From assembly GCA_963933885.1 (NCBI GenBank), contig CAWVWF010000031.1, forward strand, positions 1-22,715: a stretch of 22,715 nt of DNA, given 5' to 3'. The notes below the pieces were generated by a model. The model did not search any database, was not told the DNA's origin, and saw only the letters and a program-made list of their open reading frames with translations. Of the stretch, positions 16,505-22,715 are shown piece after piece; the stretch's first letter is position 1; each line of letters begins with the position of its first letter. A program made the position numbers and the translations under genes. The DNA comes from CAWVWF01 sp963933885. Lineage in GTDB: Bacteria; Bacteroidota; Bacteroidia; Flavobacteriales_C; GCA-002722245.

Positions 16505-16969
16505 TTATAAAAGCAGTTCCATTTTAATATTGGCTCTTTCGTACATACCATCTTCCATCTCTATTTCTTTGAATCCAAACTTTTCATACAAATGGATCGC
16601 TGTTTTTAAAGAAGTATTAGAGTAGATTATTATTGATGTCAACGACTTTTCTTCAGCATAAGCTATACAGTTTTCAATGAGTAGTTTTCCAATCCCTAAA
16701 CCTTGAGCTTTTTCAGTAACCGCCATCTTACCTATCTCAAATACAGTTTCATTTATCTTAACTAAAGCAGCAGTTCCTACAATTTCATCATTTAAGGTGG
16801 CGTAAAAAATAGAGCCACCCTTATCAATAATTTCTTCTGTTGGATTGGATAAAGCAATAGCATCTCCATTTTCAACCCTAAAATACTTTTCCAGCCACTC
16901 GTAATTTAATATTTTAATAGCCAGCTTATTCTCCTCTGTATATCCTATTATCTTAATTTCTTGTTTCAT
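16505..16969 (-). CDS. GNAT-family N-acetyltransferase
   Basis: Predicted acetyl-CoA-dependent acetyltransferase of 154 aa, a single GNAT domain. Acetyl-CoA binding motif A is KMAVTEKAQGLGIGKLLIE, with the pyrophosphate loop QGLGIGK (about 94-100). The C-terminal helix and strand IHLYEKFGFKEIE are typical. GTAALVKI and FEIGKMAV form the central strands. Cytoplasmic, with no membrane or signal segment, and the acceptor substrate cannot be inferred. The gene begins directly after the nrdAB terminator, about 20 nt from its U tract, leaving almost no room for a normal promoter, so it may depend on read-through from nrdA. A 76-bp gap separates it from lspA. Confidence 0.87.
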   Translation of the reverse strand: MKQEIKIIGYTEENKLAIKILNYEWLEKYFRVENGDAIALSNPTEEIIDKGGSIFYATLNDEIVGTAALVKINETVFEIGKMAVTEKAQGLGIGKLLIENCIAYAEEKSLTSIIIYSNTSLKTAIHLYEKFGFKEIEMEDGMYERANIKMELLL

Positions 16970-16984
16970 TTCAAAAGTATTGTC

Positions 16985-17018
16985 AAAAAAAAAGTCCCTT
17001 ACTGCACGTAAGGGACTT
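16985..17018 (-). terminator. Terminator of the nrdBA operon
   Basis: Perfect 10-bp stem (16992-17001 with 17009-17018), a 7-nt loop and, on the minus strand, an uninterrupted run of nine T (16985-16993). It is a classical intrinsic terminator 40 bp after the nrdA stop. Confidence 0.93.
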
Positions 17019-17058
17019 CTTAATTAAATAGTATTTAGGAGAATACTAATATAAGATC

Positions 17059-19422
17059 TTAACTTCCACATGCTTCACAATCGTCTGGATTCTCGATTGA
17101 GCAAGCAAGTTCCTCTGCACTTTTTTCAATAGCTTTTGCATCAACAGTTTCACCTAAAGCTGTTTTATCAACTGTAAATTTAATTGCATCTGTAGCCGCT
17201 TTTGTTCTTAAGTAGTACATTCCTGTTTTTAATCCTTTCTTCCAAGCGTAGAAATGCATTGATGTTAATTTACCAAAGTTTGGTGAATCCATGAACACGT
17301 TCAACGATTGAGACTGATCGATATAAGCACCACGATCGGCAGCCATATCTAAAATATCTTTTTGTTTGATTTCCCAAACAGTTCTATAAAGTTCTTTGAT
17401 GTTGTTTGGAACCTCAGGAAAGTCTTGAATTGATCCATTCGCTGCGATCAATCTGTTCTTCATGTTATCATCCCATAAACCTAGCTTTACTAGATCTCTA
17501 AGTAGATGCTTGTTGATTACAGCAAATTCTCCAGATAAAGTTCTTCTAGAATAAATGTTAGATGTATAAGGCTCGAAACATTCGTTGTTACCTAAGATCT
17601 GAGAAGTTGATGCTGTTGGCATTGGTGCTAGTAACAAAGAGTTTCTAATACCATACTTTGCAATTTCTTCCTTCAATGAAGCCCATTCCCATCTATCAGA
17701 TGGAGTAACTCCCCACATATCGAACTGTAAGATTCCTTCTGAAGCAGGAGAACCTTTATAAGTTTGGTATGCACCTTCAGCCTGAGCTAAATCTTTAGAA
17801 GCAGTTAAACCTGCGAAGTACATTGTTTCGAAGATATCTTTATTCATTTGTTTCGCTTCGTCAGATGCAAAAGGGAAACGCATTAAAATAAAAGCATCAG
17901 CTAAACCTTGAACACCTAATCCTATTGGACGATGACGCATGTTAGAGTTTTTCGCTTCAGCTACTGGATAGTAGTTATTATCGATTATTTTGTTTAAGTT
18001 TTTAGTAACTGTGTAAGTAACTTCAAACAATTTATCAAAATCAAATTTACCATCCTTCGTTACGAATTTCGGTAATGCTAGAGATGCTAAGTTACATACA
18101 GCTACTTCATCCGGAGCAGTATATTCAACAATCTCAGTACATAAGTTAGAAGACTTGATTACTCCTAAGTTTTTCTGATTTGATTTTGAGTTACAAGCAT
18201 CCTTATATAACATATATGGCGTACCTGTTTCTACTTGCGATTCAAGAATAGCAAACCAAAGCTCTTGAGCCTTAATTGTTTTCCTACCTTTTCCAGCATT
18301 TTCGTATTGAGTATATAAAGCAACGAACTCGTCACCATATACATCAGATAATCCTGGACATTCATTTGGACACATTAAAGTCCATTCCGCATCATCCTCA
18401 ACTCTCTGCATGAACAAATCATTTGTCCATAAAGCCAAAAATAAATCTCTTGCTCTTTGTTCCTCTTTACCGTGATTTTTTCTAAGATCTAAGAAGTCGA
18501 AAATATCAGCATGCCAAGGCTCTAAGTATATTGCGAAAGAACCCTTACGTTTCCCTCCACCTTGATCAACATAACGTGCAGTATCGTTAAATACTCTCAA
18601 CATTGGGATAATCCCGTTTGATTCTCCGTTTGTTCCTTTTATGTATGATCCAGTAGCTCTTACGTTGTGAATTGCTAAACCAATACCTCCAGCTGATTGA
18701 GAAATCTTAGCACATTGTTTTAATGTATCGTAAATCCCATCAATTGAATCATCCTTCATTGTTAATAAGAAACAAGAAGACATTTGTGGTTTTGGTGTAC
18801 CTGCATTAAATAATGTTGGAGTAGCATGAGTAAACCATCTTTCCGACATTAAGTTATACGTGTCAATTGCTGCTTCAATGTCATCCTTATGGATTCCAAC
18901 TGAAACTCTCATTAACATGTGCTGTGGACGTTCAACAATTTGTCCGTTTATTTTTAATAAATAAGAACGTTCTAAAGTTTTAAACCCAAAAAAGTCATAT
19001 CCAAAATCTCTGTCATGTATTACAGACGAATCTAATACATCAGCATTTTTTTGAATAATATCATATACATCATCAGCAATTAGCTTTGCAGAAGTATTCG
19101 TTTTAGGATCTATGTAATTATATAGGTCGGTAATAGTTTCAGAGAAAGACTTTTTCGTATTTCTATGTAGGTTCGAAATAGAAATTCTAGATGCTAAATA
19201 ACCATAATCAGGGTGTTTAGTTGACAATGATGCTGCAACTTCTGATGCTAAGTTATCTAACACTTGTGTAGTAACTCCATCATAAATCCCTTCGATAACT
19301 TTCATAGCTACTGCTACTGAGTCTACTAATGGATCTAAACCATAACACAATTTCCCAATACGTGCTGTGATTTTATCAAATTTAACAATCTCTTTTCTTC
19401 CGTCTCTCTTAATTACATACAT
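17059..19422 (-). CDS. nrdA: Ribonucleoside-diphosphate reductase, class Ia, alpha subunit
   Basis: Large subunit of aerobic ribonucleotide reductase, which makes deoxyribonucleoside diphosphates. It has 787 aa, the length of the eukaryote-like R1 group. Residues about 1-90 are an ATP-cone (YVIKRDGRKEIVKFDKI), implying dATP feedback. The redox cysteine pair is C217 (SSCFLLT) and C443 (AVCNLASL). N426, C428 (thiyl radical) and E430 form the catalytic NLCTE motif. PMPTASTSQILGNNECFEPY lies in the last third. The C-terminal shuttle cysteines are C782 and C785 in CEACGS. All key residues are intact. It lies 74 bp after nrdB on the same strand and ends at a strong terminator, so nrdB-nrdA is one unit, in the reverse of the common nrdA-nrdB order. 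Confidence 0.98.
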   Translation of the reverse strand: MYVIKRDGRKEIVKFDKITARIGKLCYGLDPLVDSVAVAMKVIEGIYDGVTTQVLDNLASEVAASLSTKHPDYGYLASRISISNLHRNTKKSFSETITDLYNYIDPKTNTSAKLIADDVYDIIQKNADVLDSSVIHDRDFGYDFFGFKTLERSYLLKINGQIVERPQHMLMRVSVGIHKDDIEAAIDTYNLMSERWFTHATPTLFNAGTPKPQMSSCFLLTMKDDSIDGIYDTLKQCAKISQSAGGIGLAIHNVRATGSYIKGTNGESNGIIPMLRVFNDTARYVDQGGGKRKGSFAIYLEPWHADIFDFLDLRKNHGKEEQRARDLFLALWTNDLFMQRVEDDAEWTLMCPNECPGLSDVYGDEFVALYTQYENAGKGRKTIKAQELWFAILESQVETGTPYMLYKDACNSKSNQKNLGVIKSSNLCTEIVEYTAPDEVAVCNLASLALPKFVTKDGKFDFDKLFEVTYTVTKNLNKIIDNNYYPVAEAKNSNMRHRPIGLGVQGLADAFILMRFPFASDEAKQMNKDIFETMYFAGLTASKDLAQAEGAYQTYKGSPASEGILQFDMWGVTPSDRWEWASLKEEIAKYGIRNSLLLAPMPTASTSQILGNNECFEPYTSNIYSRRTLSGEFAVINKHLLRDLVKLGLWDDNMKNRLIAANGSIQDFPEVPNNIKELYRTVWEIKQKDILDMAADRGAYIDQSQSLNVFMDSPNFGKLTSMHFYAWKKGLKTGMYYLRTKAATDAIKFTVDKTALGETVDAKAIEKSAEELACSIENPDDCEACGS

Positions 19423-19496
19423 ACTGACAACAATGTTTTTTGGTTTAAAAATGGTCTAAGTGCAAGTCAAACCAGGGCATTCTTTATATTTTGAAT

Positions 19497-20552
19497 TTAA
19501 AAATCTTCGTCGATTTTAAATACGTTATCCTCTTTTGCTGAAGTAACACCAGCTTTCTGATAATCACCAACTCTTTTTTCGAAGAAGTTAGTTTTCCCTT
19601 GTAATGAAATCAATTCCATGAAATCAAATGGGTTTTCAGATTTGTAAAACTTAGGTGATCCTAATTCCAATAATAATCTATCAGCACAGAACTCGATGTA
19701 TTGACACATTAAATCAGCGTTCATTCCAATTAATTTTACTGGAAGTGCATCAGTAACAAATTCTTTTTCGATGTTAACTGCATCAACGATAATCTTAGTA
19801 ACTACTTCAGGATCTAATTTATTAACGATATGCTTCGTATATAATAAACAAGCGAAGTCACAATGTAATCCTTCATCTCTTGAAATTAATTCGTTAGAGA
19901 ATGATAAACCTGGCATTAAACCTCTTTTCTTCAACCAGAAGATAGAACAGAAAGAACCAGAGAAGAAAATACCTTCTACTGCTGCAAAAGCAATTAAACG
20001 CTCAGCGAAAGATCCATTATCGATCCATCTTAAAGCCCAATCAGCTTTTGTTTTAACACAGTCGATAGTATCCAATGCATTGAATAAATAATCTTTCTCT
20101 TTTTTATCTTTTATTAAAGTATCAATTAATAAAGAGTAAGTTTCAGAGTGAATGTTTTCCATCATGATTTGGAAACCATAAAAGAATTTAGCTTCAGTAT
20201 ACTGCACTTCAGCAACCATATTTTCAGCTAAGTTTTCATTTACAATTCCATCACTTGCTGCGAAAAATGCCAAAACGTGCTTAATGAAATGACGCTCATT
20301 ATCATTTAACTTGTTTTGCCAATCTAAGATATCAGTACTTAGATCAATTTCCTCAGCTGTCCAGATAGAAGCTTCTTGTTTTTTGTACATGTCCCAGATA
20401 TCATCATGTTGAATTGGGAATAATACAAACCTATTATTGTTTGGTTGTAATATTGGTTCTACCGCTACATCCTTGATTTCCATGTTCGCTGGAAGTATTT
20501 CGCTTAGATCAGCTTGTGTTTGTTCGTTTACTTTGTTTGTAGTCTCCTTCAT
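19497..20552 (-). CDS. nrdB: Ribonucleoside-diphosphate reductase, class Ia, beta subunit
   Basis: Small subunit, carrying the di-iron centre and tyrosyl radical that initiate catalysis in NrdA. At 351 aa it has the normal length. Counting from the start, the metal ligands are D101 (FFAASDGIVNENL), E132 and H135 (ENIHSETY), E193 (AAVEGIFFSGSF), and E227 and H230 (SRDEGLHCDF). Their spacing is identical to E. coli R2. The radical tyrosine Y139 is present, so this is not a Tyr-less class Ic enzyme. The motif ENIHSETYSLLID is of the eukaryote-like type. The first 40 residues are an unconserved lead. It is preceded by a leader of about 100 nt and a candidate promoter at 20660-20690. Confidence 0.98.
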   Translation of the reverse strand: MKETTNKVNEQTQADLSEILPANMEIKDVAVEPILQPNNNRFVLFPIQHDDIWDMYKKQEASIWTAEEIDLSTDILDWQNKLNDNERHFIKHVLAFFAASDGIVNENLAENMVAEVQYTEAKFFYGFQIMMENIHSETYSLLIDTLIKDKKEKDYLFNALDTIDCVKTKADWALRWIDNGSFAERLIAFAAVEGIFFSGSFCSIFWLKKRGLMPGLSFSNELISRDEGLHCDFACLLYTKHIVNKLDPEVVTKIIVDAVNIEKEFVTDALPVKLIGMNADLMCQYIEFCADRLLLELGSPKFYKSENPFDFMELISLQGKTNFFEKRVGDYQKAGVTSAKEDNVFKIDEDF

Positions 20553-20659
20553 ACCGAATTGCTTATTTTGTTCTTTATTAGTGTGTTACCATAATTTCTT
20601 GATTTACATCTCGAAATTACATCTTCAACTTTATCTGTGCAGTATTAAATTGAAGACTT

Positions 20660-20690
20660 CAAAAATCTATTATTTTTCCCGTTAACGCAA
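20660..20690 (-). promoter_or_regulatory. Candidate nrdB promoter
   Basis: Minus-strand TTG (20688-20690), a 20-nt spacer and GATTTTTG (20660-20667), one mismatch from TAnnTTTG. It would give a leader of about 100 nt before the nrdB ATG. Confidence 0.55.
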
Positions 20691-20703
20691 TGTTTAGATA
20701 TTC

Positions 20704-20952
20704 ACATTCGGGCCTAGTTGTTAACATTTTAAATAAAACATTGTATATTAACAATATACGGCTTTTTATTAAACTTTCAAATCAAACAAATAACCCTAAC
20801 TAACTGCACTCAAAAATCAAAGAACGTTTTACAACGAATGTGTATAAATTAACATTCGCTCAAACTTGCATTTCCCCCTCTTAATTCTATTTTCAAACAG
20901 CTGAGTCTAGGAATAATTGGGATGAATAAGTTACGACGAAAGAAGACATTCG
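20704..20952. repeat. Cluster of four ACATTCG motifs
   Basis: ACATTCG occurs on the plus strand at 20704-20710, 20852-20858 and 20946-20952, and inverted (CGAATGT) at 20835-20841. The pair at 20835-20858 forms an inverted repeat with a 10-bp spacer. Possible binding sites of one regulator between the divergent nrdB and endonuclease genes, but function is unknown. Confidence 0.4.
20743..20759. repeat. Dyad upstream of the nrdB promoter
   Basis: GTATATT and AATATAC are perfect 7-bp inverted arms separated by AAC. The site lies about 53 bp upstream of the -33 element of the candidate nrdB promoter. It could be a regulator site or simply AT-rich chance symmetry. It does not obviously match the usual NrdR-box spacing. 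Confidence 0.4.
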
Positions 20953-21230
20953 TTGGTGATTTCAACGTTTTGATTTGAACATTAAAACAGTAATAAAAAA
21001 ACTTGACACGCATTTCTCTTAGCTATATCAAGGAAACTATTAAAATTCGTTTGAAAAATAAAATCATAGTAAAAAGTTTGGCACGGTGAAATTCCCTCAA
21101 TTACAAAACTTCAGCTCCCATTTTTAGGATGAATTTCAATTAAATTGTTTTTTATTATTTGGAAACACCACAATTAAAAATTTGTTTTTTAATTAAACTA
21201 AGTTCACAACTACTTTTAATATTGAACCTG

Positions 21231-21238
21231 TATCTTTG
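21231..21238 (+). promoter_or_regulatory. -7 element for the endonuclease-like gene
   Basis: TATCTTTG matches TAnnTTTG perfectly, 17 bp before the GTG start. A good TTG at the usual distance is missing. Transcription would begin about 10-13 nt before the start codon, so the leader is very short. Confidence 0.5.
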
Positions 21239-21255
21239 CAATCTAAATTTACTGA

Positions 21256-22368
21256 GTGAAAAAGTTTTTCAAACGTGCTTTCAAATTAATATACTGGTTC
21301 TCAGGATCTATGATATTAATATCGGGTTTGATAACTATTGTCCCTCCTACCGATTTTGGAATTGCTCCTTTTATTGCATATTCCTTACCTGCTTGGATTC
21401 TCTTAAACCTTTCTTATTTAATCTTGGTTTTTTACAAGAAAAAATACTGGATGATATCTGGCGCATTCTTAATAATAGGTTTTTGGGGGTTGCATAATAC
21501 ATATGCAATTTTAGGCTCTAGTAATAAAGGAGATATTAGAGTAATGAGTTATAATGTTCGCTTATTTGATGTTTACAATTGGTTACAAAGAGATACTTGG
21601 GATGATTGGCAAGAACGTAAAGATGATGGAGCTATATTAGACAGTATTTATTCAACAATAAAAGAAGCCAATCCAGATGTAGTTTCATTTCAAGAATATT
21701 TCAATCAACCTTTTGGCACTTATAAAACTAAAAGACAGTTTAAAAGAAAACAAGGTTATAAGTATTACAACATATCCTATAGTTATAAAGAAAAAGGAAG
21801 TAATTATGGAATGGCTACTTTTTCGAAGTATCCTATTATTAACAAAAAATACATCAAGTTTAAAGAATCTCAAAATAATGGGATACTAATAAGTGATATC
21901 GTAAAAGATGAAGACACAATAAGGGTATTTAATGTTCATTTACAAAGCTTTAAGTTTGGTAAAAAGCAATACAAATATTTACAAAGTTTAAAAGATAGTA
22001 CTTACGAGGCGATAGATATACCAGAAACGAAAGCATTAGTAACAAGACTTTATAATGGATTCAGTAAGAGGGCAACTCAAATAAAAACCGTAACTACTCA
22101 GATAGACAATAGCCCATACCCCGTAATAGTTTGCGGAGACCTAAATGAGATTCCGCTATCCTATGCATATGAGCAACTTTCATGTAAATTACAAGATTCT
22201 TTTCTTAAAGCAGGTTCAGGATTAGGTATTACACATACATCTGGATATCCATTTATGAGAATCGACTATATTTTCACTTCTCCTGTTTTTGAAACAGTAG
22301 GATACCAAACTATCAAAAGAAAATTAAGCGATCACTACCCAATTGTAGTCGACCTAAAGCTCCCTTAG
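21256..22368 (+). CDS. Membrane-anchored endonuclease/exonuclease/phosphatase-family protein
   Basis: 370 aa, starting with GTG. Residues about 12-84 hold three hydrophobic segments (from about 12, 37 and 66), so the catalytic domain is anchored in the inner membrane. The rest is an EEP-fold (DNase I/exonuclease III-like) domain with all usual residues visible: N100 in VMSYNVRLFD, E147 in VVSFQEYF, H228 in VFNVHLQSF, D295 and N297 in GDLNEIP, D337 in RIDYIF, and D359-H360 in KLSDHYP. Family members cleave phosphodiester or phosphomonoester bonds in nucleic acids, phosphoinositides or sphingomyelin, and the substrate here cannot be decided. The GTG start keeps the first membrane segment and follows a TATCTTTG promoter element closely. 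It is transcribed divergently from nrdBA, and its 3' end abuts an IS30 remnant 18 bp away. Confidence 0.9.
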   Translation: MKKFFKRAFKLIYWFSGSMILISGLITIVPPTDFGIAPFIAYSLPAWILLNLSYLILVFYKKKYWMISGAFLIIGFWGLHNTYAILGSSNKGDIRVMSYNVRLFDVYNWLQRDTWDDWQERKDDGAILDSIYSTIKEANPDVVSFQEYFNQPFGTYKTKRQFKRKQGYKYYNISYSYKEKGSNYGMATFSKYPIINKKYIKFKESQNNGILISDIVKDEDTIRVFNVHLQSFKFGKKQYKYLQSLKDSTYEAIDIPETKALVTRLYNGFSKRATQIKTVTTQIDNSPYPVIVCGDLNEIPLSYAYEQLSCKLQDSFLKAGSGLGITHTSGYPFMRIDYIFTSPVFETVGYQTIKRKLSDHYPIVVDLKLP

Positions 22369-22386
22369 TTATTTGATTAGCTGAAT

Positions 22387-22620
22387 TCAACTCATAAATA
22401 CAACTTCTGAGTTAAACAATAATTTCCCCATAACAAACATAGGATTTTCATTAGAACCACGTTCCCAAGAATGATATGGATGTGCAAAATAATAATCAAT
22501 ACCTAAAGTTTTTGCAACCTGTTGATGCCCTGGAAATTCTTTTCCATTGTCTACTATAATGGTATAGATATATGGTGTCCAGTATTCTAAAAGATCATTG
22601 ATGGCACGAGTAACTGATTA
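22387..22620 (-). pseudogene. IS30-family transposase fragment (decayed)
   Basis: The minus strand, read between an in-frame stop (22618-22620) and TGA (22387-22389), encodes 76 residues without a start codon. The core reads VTRAINDLLEYW, IIVDNGKEFPGHQQVAKTLG, DYYFAHPYHSWERGSNEN. It contains the second catalytic Asp (DNGKEF) and the Glu (WERGSNEN) regions of the DDE domain of IS30 transposases. Homology appears to stop at about 22444, where the usual N-G-L-I-R continuation is replaced by PMFVMGKLLFNSEVVFMS. The helix-turn-helix part and first catalytic Asp are absent from the window. No terminal inverted repeats were found. It is a non-functional remnant about 175 bp in recognisable length. 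Confidence 0.82.
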
Positions 22621-22642
22621 GTTTCACCACGTTATGGATGAA

Positions 22643-22676
22643 AAGAGACTCATCTGATTATTCAGATGAGTCTCTT
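22643..22676 (-). terminator. Perfect 15-bp hairpin at the right edge
   Basis: Arms 22643-22657 and 22662-22676 are perfectly complementary around a 4-nt loop (TTAT). On the minus strand the 3' side runs CTCTTTTC, so it can terminate leftward transcription from a gene beyond the window. It could also be part of a dispersed repeat, as the flank is TCGA-rich. Confidence 0.65.
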
Positions 22677-22715
22677 CGAGTGGAGTCGAGTATCGAAATT
22701 TCGAACCTAATTCCT

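Larger units (their letters stand above)
20553..21255. other. 703-bp gene-free region between nrdB and the endonuclease gene
   Basis: AT-rich divergent intergenic region. I see no credible protein gene, and the only longer open frame, starting at 21159, is out of frame inside the following gene. It contains the nrdB promoter, a short dyad (20743-20759), four copies of ACATTCG in either orientation between 20704 and 20952, a lone TTTGGCACG sequence (21077-21085) and a -7 element for the endonuclease gene (21231-21238). No tRNA or known riboswitch was recognised. The stretch between about 20960 and 21170 shows nothing I can name. Confidence 0.6.

Noticed and set aside
16972..16979. Perfect -7 element TACTTTTG before the GNAT gene as its promoter
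   Set aside because: Only 2 nt separate it from the ATG, so the start codon would normally fall outside the transcript, and no -33 element is spaced correctly.
21172..21194. AT-only hairpin AATTAAAAA/TTTTTAATT before the endonuclease gene
   Set aside because: It has no G-C pairs, no following T tract and no gene that would end there, so it is probably chance in AT-rich DNA.
21159..21497. A 112-codon open frame overlapping the start of the endonuclease gene
   Set aside because: It lies in another frame over the membrane segments of a well-supported gene, and its hydrophobic, Cys/Phe/Leu-rich product matches no family. It is treated as a shadow frame.
22677..22715. A tRNA- or tmRNA-like 3' end on the minus strand (GGTTCGAA, then CTCGACTCCA)
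   Set aside because: The T-loop-like GGTTCGAA is not flanked by pairing arms of the right length, and no acceptor partner is visible before the window edge. The similarity is too short to call an RNA gene.
1..22715. CRISPR array, prophage or defence island
   Set aside because: No regularly spaced repeats, integrase, phage structural genes or known defence genes were seen. The only mobile DNA is the IS30 remnant at the right edge.

Overview
The window comes from a low-GC member of the Bacteroidota, most likely a flavobacterium-like bacterium. Four things support this: exported proteins with type IX secretion system (T9SS) tails, a PorV/PorQ-family protein beside a CarboxypepD_reg-type TonB receptor, promoters of the TTG-N(17-23)-TAnnTTTG type, and start codons with little or no Shine-Dalgarno sequence. 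Nearly all genes lie on the minus strand. The exceptions are a small lipoprotein gene (14424-14837) and an endonuclease-like gene (21256-22368).

Reading the minus strand from right to left: the right edge (about 22387-22715) holds a decayed IS30-family transposase fragment, a 15-bp perfect hairpin and a TCGA-rich tail. Next come the plus-strand membrane-anchored endonuclease/exonuclease/phosphatase protein and a 703-bp gene-free region with repeated ACATTCG motifs and a dyad. Then follow nrdB-nrdA (class Ia ribonucleotide reductase) closed by a strong terminator, a GNAT acetyltransferase, and lspA (lipoprotein signal peptidase) with its own promoter and terminator. After these come a DUF2459 protein and, convergent with it, a small Rieske-like lipoprotein whose metal ligands are altered.

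The centre (14339-5478) is the most distinctive part. It holds a short, very basic exported protein, then a tightly packed trio: a 1215-aa TonB-dependent receptor, a 1260-aa exported protein with calcium-binding-type loops and an atypical C-terminal sorting-like domain, and a 342-aa PorV/PorQ-family outer-membrane protein. The trio is spaced by 1 nt and then by a 1-nt overlap (TAATG) and ends in a hairpin. It looks like one unit in which the PorV-like protein may serve export or surface placement of the large protein and the receptor may serve uptake. This is the best candidate here for an undescribed system, but the functional link is inferred from layout.

The left part is a five-gene operon of mixed function: greA, a HIT-family hydrolase, ilvA, a hotdog acyl-CoA thioesterase and an M90/MtfA-like membrane-anchored metallopeptidase. 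A small T9SS type A cargo gene with its own good promoter follows, and then ilvC (class II ketol-acid reductoisomerase), which runs off the left edge. ilvA and ilvC are both isoleucine/valine biosynthesis genes. No CRISPR array, tRNA, rRNA or intact mobile element is visible.
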